Under the pieces are notes generated by a model. That model made no database searches. It saw only the letters and a list, made by a program, of their open reading frames with translations, and was not told where the DNA came from. From Manduca sexta (Eukaryota > Arthropoda > Insecta > Lepidoptera > Sphingidae): DNA of 64,000 bases. The stretch spans positions 912,727 through 976,726 of the forward strand of contig NC_051123.1 in NCBI RefSeq assembly GCF_014839805.1. The letters run 5' to 3'. A program made the position numbers and the translations under genes. How positions within the stretch are numbered: position 1 is the stretch's first letter; every line of letters begins with the position of its first letter. Below, one piece after another: positions 25,243-36,929 of this stretch.

Positions 25243-26652
25243 TTAAATGTCAAAAAACAGGTCGCCGTCCATGAAGAATGAACTCAAGTCTAGTTCTTCT
25301 TCTGACGAACTCTCCTCTAATTCCTCACTATCTGAGTCGTCATCCTCGGTCTCAGACTCGTCGTCACTAACACGTACTGTATGCGCATCGGTTAACTTAT
25401 CGATTATCTCATCGATTTTCTTGTATTCTGCCTCGATGCTTCTAACTTTATTACATAAAGCAAGCCATTCCAGCCCATCCATTACCTTTATCCTCTCTTC
25501 AACTAGTTGTATGACATTAGCAATTGTCCACGGTACATCTTTTTTCGACACGTATTCTTGGATCGCCCCCCAAGCTATTTCTAGAGGGTTTAAATCCGGG
25601 TGGTAGGGCGGAATACGCAGTACAGTGTGGTTATGTTCATTCAGTATTTTGTCTATGTTGTATTTTTTATTTTTTCCTTTATTTATACTAATTAGTTTAT
25701 ACAAATCCGGCTTTAGCATTGTAGCATTAAATGTGATATTGTTTCGTTGAAGCCACGCTTCCATTACAGATCTCTTTGCATTTGACGTCGGCGCTCCGTC
25801 TTCAGCCTTGTTGTGGTACGGAGCGTTGTCTAGCACCACTACTGATTTTACTGGGAGATTAGGTAAAAGTTGTGTGCGAATCCACGTTTCGTAGGCTTCA
25901 TAATTCATTTTAGTGTGTAAGTCGCCTAATTTCGTACCTGCTTTAAATATCAAAAGGGCATTGCATATAAAGCCTGCATCAGAGGCAGCGTGTACAATGA
26001 TGATCCGTTGCGGTTTAGACAGACTTCCCCTGAGCCCCGGTGTGCTACTATCGCTGGTGCTCTTCGAAGAATCAATAGAGAACTCGTCTGTATAGACTAT
26101 GGGTCTTCCTTCTTCGCGATATTTTGTTATTTTTCGCAGATAATCAATACGTTTATAACGGGTATACACGTCTTCCAGTATCAGTTTCTTATTATCGTCA
26201 GTCTTCCTCCATTTAAATCCGAGGTCTTTTATTATTCGCCTCAGACTTGTAGGGGACCCTTTAAAAACTTTTTCTTCTTTTAACTTTTTTAGGAGATTCT
26301 TAATGGTTGGCAATCCGTTACCCGTGTTATGAAAGTTTTGTATCAATCTCTTAATGATGCCTCGATTGAAACAGTCAAGTCCCGTGATATTCCTTCTCCC
26401 CACTCTTTTTTTGCCAGGGGTACGGAATACTGAACCGGTACTGGATTCTGGGTTAAATGGGTCATTGACGGCCAATGTGGCGATTCTTCTCACTGTTCTT
26501 TCCGAGACGCCTGTGGCCGCTGCGGTACGTTTTTGAACCGCTTTCAAGTCGAATTGCGGACCGTCTTCCGCTTCCTTCTTCATAAACGTTAGAACGTCGT
26601 ACACCATTTTCCGCGCCTGGTGGCGCAACACCTTGGATCGCCCAGGAGGCAT
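25243..26652 (-). CDS. Sailor-like (DD82E) IS630-Tc1-mariner transposase, intact
   Basis: A 469-residue transposase in a single uninterrupted exon, expected to cut and paste its own element at TA targets in the nucleus. Two helix-turn-helix regions lie at the N-terminus (about 36-60, LKAVQKRTAAATGVSERTVR, and about 115-150, ending near LRRIIKDLGFKWRK). They are separated by a basic linker, TPGKKRVGRR (78-87). The catalytic core has Asp189 in IVYTDEFSID, Asp275 in VVVLDNAPYHNK and Glu358 in YHPDLNPLEIAWG. I count 82 residues between the second Asp and the Glu. Classical Tc1 and mariner have 34 or so, and 82 is the spacing that defines the Sailor group. The C-terminus (about 427-457) is a run of acidic residues and serine. 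There are no stops or frameshifts, so the copy may be young, or domesticated if termini are absent. The start has TTAAAGCTATGCC context. Confidence 0.93.
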   Translation of the reverse strand: MPPGRSKVLRHQARKMVYDVLTFMKKEAEDGPQFDLKAVQKRTAAATGVSERTVRRIATLAVNDPFNPESSTGSVFRTPGKKRVGRRNITGLDCFNRGIIKRLIQNFHNTGNGLPTIKNLLKKLKEEKVFKGSPTSLRRIIKDLGFKWRKTDDNKKLILEDVYTRYKRIDYLRKITKYREEGRPIVYTDEFSIDSSKSTSDSSTPGLRGSLSKPQRIIIVHAASDAGFICNALLIFKAGTKLGDLHTKMNYEAYETWIRTQLLPNLPVKSVVVLDNAPYHNKAEDGAPTSNAKRSVMEAWLQRNNITFNATMLKPDLYKLISINKGKNKKYNIDKILNEHNHTVLRIPPYHPDLNPLEIAWGAIQEYVSKKDVPWTIANVIQLVEERIKVMDGLEWLALCNKVRSIEAEYKKIDEIIDKLTDAHTVRVSDDESETEDDDSDSEELEESSSEEELDLSSFFMDGDLFFDI

Positions 26653-26734
26653 AGCTTTAAAATACGAATCAGCGTCAAATATTAGTAAACAAATATGTGT
26701 TAGTAAAAATTGTATTCTACTCGTCTGTACTTAG

Positions 26735-26845
26735 GGAGCGAAGCGCCCGTGTGCGTCCCGTACGAGCGCAGCACTCACACTAATGCAGGCGAGGGGCGCG
26801 CGGGGTGAGACGCGCCGTGCGGCAGACTACCCCCTATTTCCCTCC
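26735..26845 (-). promoter_or_regulatory. GC-rich block upstream of the Sailor-like transposase
   Basis: About 110 nt of CpG-dense sequence (for example GGGGCGCGCGGGGTGAGACG) starts roughly 85 nt upstream of the transposase start codon. It could be the element's own promoter or host DNA at the insertion site. I could not tell which, because the element ends were not found. Confidence 0.35.
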
Positions 26846-27030
26846 CCTCTCACATCGAGTTTACTTAAACTCTTAAAGTTATGTTTTGCGCAGCGAAACG
26901 AACTTGTACACATCAGCCTTAAAGTTTGGCATCCAGAGTTACTAGTATCGACCCGAGAATCGGTAAGTATGTAGTGTCAACAGTTGTAGGATGTATATTG
27001 AAGCTCTAAATTGTTTAAGTATTCACAATC

Positions 27031-27420
27031 TATCGATAATTTGTAGAAATTTCATAGCTCTTTTCAAAATTTCTTGTAAACTTTATTAATAAAATCGCTA
27101 ATGTATCGATACTTTCTCGATACACGATACTTTTTAGTCAGAAGTCTGATATTACGTGGTTTGCACTTTTCAGTTTTTATAAAACGTATCGGGTTTTGAA
27201 TCGATGCATACTCCATCATGTACTAATACGTTATTTTCGAAAAAAAACTTCTTTAAAAGACACTGATACGTTTAAGATTAATTAAATTGAATAAAAAATA
27301 CTTGCTATAGTTTAGGCTCTGGGTTTGTCATTCCAGGGCTAGATCTAATCGTGATCTTACGTCCCATGTTATATTAACGGAATCAACAGTTTATGTACCT
27401 ATCGATAGTTTTTATCGATA
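27031..27420. promoter_or_regulatory. Cluster of four TATCGATA sites (DRE-like)
   Basis: Exact TATCGATA occurs at 27031-27038, 27104-27111, 27400-27407 and 27413-27420. A near copy CTCGATAC lies at 27117. In Drosophila this palindrome (WATCGATW) is the DRE bound by DREF in housekeeping promoters. No coding exon was recognised next to it. The nearest gene is the transposase, whose start lies 380-770 nt away. Confidence 0.4.
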
Positions 27421-29769
27421 GTGACGTATCTCTAGCGCTTCAAGTTATACTCCAAGTTTATGGCCAGCTTGAAGTTATATCCGCCCTCTCGCCCTTCGTC
27501 TTAGTCTCTGAAAACAATAGTACCTCCACCCAAGAGTAGGTTCACGTAGGCCATAAAGATTCGCGTCAACTCTATGAGGAATTGAAAATCAGAATTTGAA
27601 CTTATAAGTATGTTTTTGTTGTGCCCTAAAATTAAACATCATTGGAATCACTAAAGATTTCTGTAGAGAAAATTTAAATTCTAGAATATTATTACAAGGA
27701 ATCCATTGATGGAAAGTTATTTATTGAGTAATGTAAGGCGCATTTGTTGTAGGAATTTTACGGTCACTTTCACACAAAGAACATATCGCGACATAAATTC
27801 TCATAAATAGTTGCAGCTTTTTTTCATTTCCTGGATGCAGGGACGAGAACGCTATTACCCAACTTTGTAATAATAGGGAACACTAGCTGTGTTGTGCCAG
27901 AATCATTGACACCAAACCAGTTTAGTAAATCATCAAACATTTAGTAGCAAATGCAAACGGAAAGAACGTTAATTAAAAGCCAAATTTAAAAACACGTTTG
28001 AAATATTTATTTATCTAATAAACTACAGACATTAACGACTGTTTTAATTTATGCGAAATCTAATAGCCTCAATGTTAATATAATCATACCAATAACTGCA
28101 TAATAACGGTAGAAAGTTGGCGGTAGAAGAAGTCCGTCGCGTCCGCCATCTTGGCATCATGGCGGCACGACCTTGGCGCCTTCCTGCAACATTGTTGATG
28201 CGACATTCACCGTAAGAAATTAAAAACCGACGCTCATTACTGCTGGATCATTTTTGTGAAAAAAATGTAGTTGAACCGGTTATGGAAAAAAAAACTTAAA
28301 AGTTGCTTAGCAGGGAACATGGGTATTTGCCGCATGGCTGGCAATAAGTGTTGTAAAATAGGAAGAATATTATGCAGTTGGTTATGGCCGGTTATTTTTT
28401 GTGGAATGCTGCAGTCGTTGCATACAGCCTGTTTGATGGGTAGTGCTCCTCGCAGGGATACCTTAACACGGAGAAATCGATACTAACAATTAACACGTCA
28501 ATTCGATAATGTCAACTTTGCAGTAAAGACTTTTAAAAATATTAAAATACGATAACTTTTAGAATTTATTAAAGAGCATTATGTATAATATGTAATTCAA
28601 AGCTACTTAATATAAAAAAAAAGAAAAGTTATTTTGTGAGCTAAAAAAAAGTGCATCAAAATTGAAATTGACAAAAACCTACTTAGCGTCGTAGTGTTCA
28701 TTGATGGTATAAAAATAATCTGTTGCGATTACTAAAAGCAGATGACAGGGTAGAAATTAAAGTTCACTTTACAAATCACAAAGTTGTTACCTTAAACGTT
28801 TAATCAGAAATATTGTATTTTATTTAACGAAAACTGCAGAATCACGTTGAAAATGAAAACTGACGTTTGCGTAGGTTTAATCCAGATCCAGTATTCACTG
28901 AACATGTGACTTACCCCATAGTATCAACGTCAAACTCTTATTTCAAAGACTTTAATTATTATTTCAAATTTTCCTTTGACTTAAACACATTGAAAACAGT
29001 TTAAGCCACTTTATATGTCTTGAAAAATAAAACGACATAGATGCTATTATTGTCGTAAATAAGAAACTAACTAAACCTTTTTGCATCTTCTAATCTAGAT
29101 CGCTGTTAAACACAAGATAGACATCTTCAGTACATTAGCAGATCTCCGATAAGAGATAGCGAGAGCCGGTGCCCGATTTGCTTTGCAAATTCAGGACGCG
29201 TCGACGCTGTGTCGAAACAAAAACTTCTTTTACATACAAATCATGTACATAATGAGCCGTTAATATTATTCGTCTCACGTCGCCGATCTTGCTTTATGTA
29301 ACGATATGAGATGTCTCGGAAACATTTGTCATGCATATCACAAATTTCTTAGCAATCATTTTATTCTATTACCAGATTATGTGAAAGTGAAAACATAAAT
29401 AGATTGGTTGGTGTAATTATGAGATTCAAGGATAATTATGATATAATCTTTTATGAATAAGAATTCTCAGGCTAAATAATATGAATTGTAAATGACATCG
29501 ATTGTACGATTGCAGTGAAGTTTGACGTGGCCAAGTCGATTAGTAACCGAAAGTAACCATAGAGGAATCTGCTACAGTCGTATTTTAGTGAGCGTAACAA
29601 ATTTTGAGTGCGGCTAACGAACTTTATTACAAGCGGCCAACTGTTGGCCAATAGCATAGTGAGGCGCCACGCATAGTAAAAATGAATACATCGATAGAAA
29701 TTGGAATACAAGTAAATTGTGGAAAGTGGGAAACATAATGATAACAAATGACTGCCTCAGTGCAGTTCT
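27421..29769. other. Non-coding, nothing recognised
   Basis: AT-rich, with a short GC-rich patch at 28125-28190 (GCCATCTTGGCATCATGGCG). The chance frames show no domain. Confidence 0.4.
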
Positions 29770-29925
29770 ATTTGGGTATTTCTGCTCAATATCAGCCCGG
29801 ATCTAGGAATTTGTGTCCTTTATGGCGATTGGCTCGACCTTATATCATAGGACGGAACACAAAGTAAAGTTGCCCTGGTTGTACCTCTATCTACCCAGGC
29901 GTGATGTGTGTTTCTTTGTTTTGTT
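29770..29925 (+). repeat. SINE S2 body fragment
   Basis: It contains GGAATTTGTGTCC, TTGGCTCGACC, ATAGGACGGAAC and GCCCTGGTTGTACCTC in the same order as the other S2 copies. The tRNA-like head is missing. Confidence 0.65.
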
Positions 29926-32469
29926 AAGAGAAATATATGAAAAATAACTAAGCTGTTTCTAGTTTCGAGTAACTTGTTAAAGTGTAAAATGAGTACCACG
30001 TAATGGATATTGACTAAATCTTATCCGAACTCGATTCAAAATAAGTGTACGTGTTTCACTTGGTCCTTTTTGCAAAGAAAATAACTACGTAGTTATATAG
30101 AAAGAAATAGTTTTCGAAACAATTGCACGTCAAATAATCGTTATTTTTTCCACGAAGTCGAAGTTCTCTTAGATGTCGACAGTAGCGTCAAGTAAATCGA
30201 GCGAAAGGAGACTTTCTCAGTTCAGTATAAAAGGGTGCTTTGTTCCAATTCTACGAAACGCTTTTATCGCTTCTAGCGTTATGATAGCGATGGCTCTTGT
30301 TTCATACTCACCATTAAATGCAGGCATACTGTACGAACTTTAGGTTTAAAAAAGAAATTATTGATGATCCAAGTTCATAATGTGGTAATCCATTTAAATA
30401 AGACAAAGTTTAGTATTTTTAAAGTTCTACTGTGCTACTTCGAATGGATTAGTAACGTAAAGAAATATTATTGAAGAACATAAAGCAAAGAAAATATAAA
30501 GTCGATCCGAATAAGACTCAGACAAAGACGCACCTAAAAAGTCCTTTTATTATAAGAAGCCAAATCGCGTCCCAATTTTGAATGGCTTACAAAAAACGAA
30601 AAAGCAATTCTGGCATGAATATGGAATCGTATTTCCGTGCCAGCACCATGTTTACAATTATTACAACTATCGTTTTATTTCAACAAAGCGATTCAAAATT
30701 TCATATTCGTTACGTACTACGGGCACTTGGCACTGTTAAGTGAATATAATACGAATCGACAAAGAACTTGGCGCTGCGGCGTCTTACCGGTCGTGCCGTC
30801 TTGCATTTGGAATCCGCGTTAGTTTCCAACCTCTGGCTGTTATTTTTTCAACATTGGTGAAGATTTGTTTTTAATGTATCAAGATTCAAAAGCTTTAACG
30901 CAGGGCGTCAAGGCCATTGCATCTACTATAGCTCGAAGACTTACACAGTACATCCAAATAACAGGTAGTTTATCACGAAGCATATTGTTGAAACTCATAC
31001 AACAACAAATGAAGACCGTGATGTCATCAGACAATTTTTTTCCGCCATGTAAAGGTGAACTCTGCTGACCACTCATTGCCCAAAGTCACATTGGGTTTAC
31101 AAATGACGTCAGCTAATAGACTAGCTATTCGTGTGCCTCGTTGTCTCGCTTTTGTATTTCCTATGAGATCAAATTGGTTTGAGCATAATGTCTGATCGAT
31201 GTGGTTTGTTTTGGTTTCCATTAAAATCGACTGTATATTCCATTTGATAATTGTCTGGAGTATGTGCTAGGTGCAAAGTCCTTTGTTCGACAAATCACCA
31301 GTATGCTTTATTTCTGGCTAAGCCAAGATACGAGTACTGTCTCGATTTGGAAGACACGATAGCTAGCTTAATTGCACTGTAAGACCATAATGTTCTCGAA
31401 TAATGGTTATAGAGCAACGCCGTGTAGATCTTCAATTGGTATTTCTAGTTTAGTGATTCTAATAATAGTCAAGCCAACGATTTTCGTTGCAATATTAAGT
31501 TGTACGAGCATGAATAATAGTCTATCCGTGTTAAAATGTAGTGTTTATACATAAGACAGACAAAAAGTTTAAGTTCAAGAGTCAACGTAAAAACGTCTAA
31601 TTCAAGACGACCTCTTTAATACGTGTGACCTTTAATGTGTTTTAGGTGCTTAAGATTTTTTGTTTTATGATCTCGTTTTTGTTCCTCTGCGTATATCACT
31701 TGCCAAGCGTGAAGGAATACAAGGGGATGTGCATACCTCTAGATTTAGTGATGCAATGATTTCATTTGTAAAGTTTGTCAATCCATAACCCACAGTGGTA
31801 ATTAAGTAAGTAATCATAAATCCGCCTAAAATAGACGTAAAGTCTCGGCTGAATAGGCGGTGTTCCTTAGTGGTACGATTTGCAAAGACTTTCTTTTCTT
31901 CTTATAGAAATAGATTTCGCTTGCTCCGACTGATAACAATTGAAGACAGTCGAGAAAAAGGCCACCCTAGACTTCAAAGATCGGCATCGCACCGATTACC
32001 TGGAATCCACATTCTTATCCCTTCCTCTAGCTTTCTATAATAAAGAACAATAACCATTCAGATTCAAACATTGGTTTCGCTATTTCCCCAAATCTAGGTA
32101 TATAGCGTAAATTCCTTTGACCTAGATGTCAGAGCCAAGTCCTCTGCGGAGCCACTCCAACTGTATTTAGAGTTTGATGGCAGTAGTACTCAGAACAATG
32201 GAAGTCTAGACTTCCTTGGCCGAATCGATAACCTAAATGTAGACAGCGAAGTTGGGGTTTAAGCTTGCGATTTATTACCAAATGGGGTAAAGTCTATTGC
32301 CTATTTTACGTAATACCCCAGTGCTTTTATAACTTTATTTGTATGTAAATAACATTCTATCGACAAAAATACCTCAAACATGTACACTATTCATAAAGCG
32401 GCTCGGATATAAAATATATCCTTTTTACTCCACATTTTACCTTAAAAAGCAACGAGTAATTTTTAGGTT
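29926..32469. other. Non-coding, nothing recognised
   Basis: Overlapping frames on both strands near 30865-31221 oppose each other without recognisable domains. No repeat family was seen. Confidence 0.4.
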
Positions 32470-32595
32470 AGGCTGGGAGCGAAAACTCGCCGGGGGTAGC
32501 TCCCGCAGCGCCGACGGGGTGTTTAGCCCCCACCCGCGCGGGGGGCACCACCCCCCGAGACCTTGAGGCGGGTCCCGGCGAGAATCAGCTGTTCC
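32470..32595. other. GC-rich 125-nt insert of unknown origin
   Basis: A sharply bounded block, very rich in G and C (GGGGTAGCTCCCGCAGCGCC; CCCCCACCCGCGCGGGGGGC), lies in AT-rich DNA. The plus-strand frame reads LAGGSSRSADGVFSPHPRGG, then stops. It may be a retroelement fragment. I could not match it to a named family. Confidence 0.35.
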
Positions 32596-33998
32596 TCTGT
32601 CGAGTAATTTATTTTAGTATATTTTTTGCGCTGTTGTTATGTACCAGTAATATTCTTGTAGGAAGTTATAGGAATCGTTTTAGAAAATGAATTGCGATTT
32701 ATTTTAAATGATAATGGTTTTTAAATATGTCAATAAGAGACGTTATATCTATCTTCTAGCAATAAATTCATACATATTACGAAAAGGTAGTCCCAATGCT
32801 CCATGTTTTGTAATCATGAATAGTAATAACCATTTTCAGTTAAGTAATAAAGTTAGGTCGACTGAAATACCCACTTGTGTTACATAAACCAAATTTACAA
32901 GTATCACAGTAAATAAAACAAAAAGTATGCATTCTACATATAATTACGTAATTACGAACTAATTTTCCAAATACCCCATAAGTCATTCGCTCAAAATGGG
33001 TCCGTAACACGTAAAAGAACGAAACAAAACCCATAATTACACCAATTTATTTTTAATATACTCTCAAATTGGGGTCATTGTTGAAAGTTTCTTGTCCGTG
33101 CTTTGCCCGGGGGTAATTTCTCGTTTCGAGAAAAAAAAGTACGATTTCGCAGCGTGTACAGGGCGTAGCTTCTGGAATCCAACCGAACAAGGTCGGGCAG
33201 GACTTGAGCGGGACTTTTAATTAATTGCGTTTCGGAGGGCGTCCTAGAAAGGTCGTCCGTTGCTTAGCAACCCATCTGATACTGTTTCGGTGCGAGGGGT
33301 TGGGACCGATTGGGGTATGTCACGAATTCGTGCATTTGCGGGTTGGAGAAATTTAAATTTTTAAAAATATACTTAATTGAATTATGTGTGGTGAATAATG
33401 AATGAAAAAATATAATTAAATTGAAACCCGTTTACGTAGGGACATGACTTGTTCCCGCTTTCGATATTTCTCGCAGACGAGATTTTGTGAATTAATTCTA
33501 GCTGAAATCTGTCAGAAAATATCCGTCACGTTAATTCAATTGAACTAGAATGTGTTTAGCAACAAACAACCTTTCAGATGTTGCTCGCAGGTTGCATCAC
33601 TTAGGACGAGCTTGCAAAATACTAGACTATCTAACTACGTGAATCGATACGGCAAATACTTGCAATCGAAAAGTTGTAAATAACTATATCCAATAGATAG
33701 AGGTGCTGTTAGTGTCATAGGTTTACCATGGTTTTATTATAGTGGCAAGTCTATCACATTGAGCGGAAATGTGAATTCATAAATAATTATATCGAAAAAC
33801 ATGATTTTGATAAGCTTGTCCTAGAAATAGAATCTCACGTTTGACAGCTTAAGTAGTTCAATAACTATTAATAAAGTGGTGATGGGTTCGATAATGTGCA
33901 ATTAAAAATCTAATATGCGAACCTGTGATGAAGCGGCCATCAGCGGCGAAAGTCCATAAAATTACTCTTCTCGTGATGGAAACATTTTTACGTCTTAT
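32596..33998. other. Non-coding, nothing recognised
   Basis: AT-rich sequence. No exon or repeat from the families above was found. Confidence 0.4.
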
Positions 33999-34079
33999 CC
34001 CTACAAAAAGTTGTTGGTGGTGCAATATTTGTATCCGCCTGGATAGCGATCTTCATCCACAAGCATGGTCCATTACCAT
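33999..34079 (+). repeat. Family P1 remnant adjoining a MITE
   Basis: It carries GTATCCGCCTGGATAGCG from the P1 5' part joined to ATTACCAT from the P1 tail, so the middle is deleted. The MITE at 34080 begins exactly where the tail CAGG would continue. Confidence 0.45.
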
Positions 34080-34262
34080 CAGGGCCCTTATTCTGTATGA
34101 TAGTGTAAACGCGTAACGCGGCCGTGTCATTTTATCTTCGAGAAATGTGCGTGGAATGATATTCTGTAAGCCAAATTTCTATAGTCCTAAACATGATGCG
34201 TTGTGTTACGTGCTTGTTACGCACTGTCAAAATAACGTGCGGGATAGAGAATAAGTCCCCAG
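34080..34262. mobile_element. 183-nt hAT-like MITE, copy 1
   Basis: The left end is CAGGGCCCTTATTCTGTAT. The right end, inverted, is CTGGGGACTTATTCTCTAT. Length and sequence match the 57.3-kb copy in inverted orientation. CAGGG ends suggest a hAT-type driver. I see no 8-nt target duplication, and the left end abuts a P1 remnant. Confidence 0.75.
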
Positions 34263-36627
34263 GAGTGGAAGTTGGGTCACTTGTCTAATTCATAAAAAAA
34301 GTACTAGGGTCTCATAGCAAGCAGGATGAAAATATGAGAAATACGCCGAGTTGTTACTGGGTGTATACCGAATGTCCCGATCCTGCGATGTGCCGAAACC
34401 AGGCGAAGTTTCTACCTGGCATCCACATGGCTTGATAGGTGCTGACTACAGTACAAATGCGGATTATACGTCCCAACTCACTTTTTATCACAAACTGACA
34501 TTTATTTAAAAAGTAGGTGTTTTCGCCGCCAGGCACGCGTGAAAATTCTTTCACGGTATACGTGTCGGTGTAGTGACAACTTTTCTGGGATAAAGAGTAG
34601 TCTAAATGGTAATCCACGGTTTGATCTCTCAATACACTAAATATCATCAAAAATCCTACAAAGTTCCCTCACAAACATCTTCACAAATATCGTATCTGTA
34701 TAAGTAAAATGGAATTCTTCAAACTGTTCTTACTCTGATATCGAAACACTGTGTGCCCGGCTTGCAATGTAAACGCTTAAATAGCCTAACCCTAGATCCC
34801 AGCCTAGATCTAGCCTAGATGGGATCGGGCTAGATCCCGGTTTTATAGCCACTAACAAAGAGGAATTATGTCGGATTCCTTTTAGATTTTACGTCTGGTT
34901 TGTTGAATCGATCGGAAGATGCTTGAATAAAAAGTTGCGGGAAATGTACAGTTTAAGATCTTTGTGTAGGTTATGGCGCTAGATTGCTTTGTTTATGATT
35001 AATTTTATAAACTTATAATACACATTACATTGCTATTATCAGTGAACATGAAGATAGGCTTAAAATGCCGTCAATACTGCCTTATAAGATGGGCAATAAC
35101 GGATTCGAGGATAAGAATGTCTAGAAGTTAAGTAAACTTGGATTTGAAGCCCAATCGCATTGCAGTAAAACCACGTGACTCAAAACAATATGTTGACATC
35201 AACATTTAAAATAGTTCAACATAATATTAATCCGTATTTTACTGAAGTTATGAGCGGATAATGACCTAGTTCCGCCGTGACCCAAATAAACGTGACATAA
35301 CACCGCTGTCTCGTTCACTCACTCGCTCATTCGTTCATTCATTCGATATTGATATTACAGTTTCAGGTTAATTAATTTATTGATTTAATTTTTATGCACT
35401 TTAACCGCAACTATATGGGGCAGTAGGACGCATTTATATAGAAGTAAAACAGTTTTTTTATTCCGAACAATTTATGAAGCGATAGCTTGCTTTGTAGTGG
35501 TGCTTTTTTGTATTCCGGAGTAGAATACAAAAAAGATTCATATAGACTATGACCGTATTGTTTACGATAAATTTACAGCATTCCATGGCTTTACAATTAG
35601 CTTATGACACATTCATAGGTCCCATATCAAGTATTACTGGCTACAGAGCGCAAACTGGAACACAACAGTGGTATTTGGCAGTAAAAATACAATGCGGCAG
35701 CACTTAATACATACCTATCCAGTTTTAATAATGTAATAATAGCCGCATTTATCACGAATTCGTCATCGCGATAATGGGGTGAAGCACCGCGGTTTTCCTT
35801 CCTGATACGCTTGTTTACGACTCCGTTCCCATTTGCGTCTTATTGTACCATTTTAGTAATATCAAGACACCGTGAACTCATCTCATAAAATTTATTTTTG
35901 TATAATTTTAAAATGAAGGCGTTACTTCACGGACGACAACACCAGTTCGGTGACCATGAAGGCTGCATGGAAACGTCGAGAAGTTAAAATTAAATCATAA
36001 CATAAAAATTCGTACTTATTTATAACTTGCTTCATTTCAAATTAACCAGTCTTTATTAAATGCTATTAATAAAATGACAGTGCGGTGTTAATGCTGTGGT
36101 CTCCTCTACTGTTGAATAGCTTTTGCCTATCATAGTATGATGTCTGGGAGATACCACATACCTTCCAAGTTTTGGAAGGCTTTCTTATCTCACAATGTTA
36201 TCCCTTAAAACTACTGATGAAATGTTATAGCATGTTCAAGGCTCAAAGAAACTTTAAATTTCAGCCCATTTCTTGCTAGGCTATACCCGCTTACATATAC
36301 TACTTTTACCTTTAAAATAATTAGTATGATAACAGTATATAACATGTCAGTTATAATTTATATTATAATGTATTCAAAAGATATATTTCATGGCTAGACA
36401 CTATGTTCTACCAACACACGTATTAATTTAATAGAATATAGTTTTCCTCCTTGTAACGACTAGCTACCTCCGTTGTACAAGGATGTGACCATACATACCT
36501 ATTTGAAATGCATAATAAAATATTTATTTGATATTTCTAGCAAATTATTACGTATAGGTATATTGTTTATTTTTCTATGCGTGCACAAATGACCTCGCTG
36601 CAAATGCGTGGGTCCAGACAGCGTTAA
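34263..36627. other. Non-coding, with a small repeat cluster and a hairpin
   Basis: It contains a cluster of CTAGATC and GGATC units at 34791-34840 and the hairpin at 35503. Otherwise nothing is recognised. Confidence 0.4.
35503..35535. repeat. Perfect 13-bp hairpin
   Basis: CTTTTTTGTATTC, a 7-nt loop (CGGAGTA), then GAATACAAAAAAG. It could be chance in AT-rich DNA or a relic of a palindromic element. No gene adjoins it. Confidence 0.5.
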
Positions 36628-36675
36628 ATGACGAGAGATGTTTATCCCTCGCCAGTCGACGCGATTATCCCAAAA
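36628..36675 (-). repeat. Short family P1 fragment
   Basis: GACGAGAGATGTTTATCCCTC and the CCAGTCGAC stretch match the P1 centre in reverse orientation. It is under 50 nt, so its extent is uncertain. Confidence 0.4.
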
Positions 36676-36878
36676 TGCTTCTTAAAAGAAAATCACAACA
36701 TCTACGAATTCATAAAGTTGGCAAGAGTAAGTAGCCACTAGCTATCCTCCCACAGTTTAGCCACTGTTATTTGTATTTAGGACGTACACTCTCACTTGTA
36801 TACAAACATCGCATTAGTATGTACAGCCGGTGTTGAAAGGTTAAAATCACTGCGAGAGCTGATGCACGGACCAGTTCG

Positions 36879-36929
36879 ACACACACACACACACACAGCG
36901 CGTACTTTCAGTTCTGTGTGTGTGCGTGC
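36879..36929. repeat. (AC)n and (TG)n microsatellites facing each other
   Basis: (AC)n at 36879-36897 and a TGTGTGTGTGCGTGCG run at 36914-36929 can pair as a hairpin. They lie at the edge of a small GC-rich patch. Confidence 0.7.

Noticed and set aside
25247..26536. Plus-strand frames opposite the transposase (119, 97 and 60 codons)
   Set aside because: They are antisense shadows of the transposase. The serine-rich one mirrors its acidic C-terminal tail.
35310..35346. Tandem CATT/CACT-like repeats that could suggest an array
   Set aside because: This is a short imperfect simple repeat, with no spacer-repeat structure as in CRISPR.
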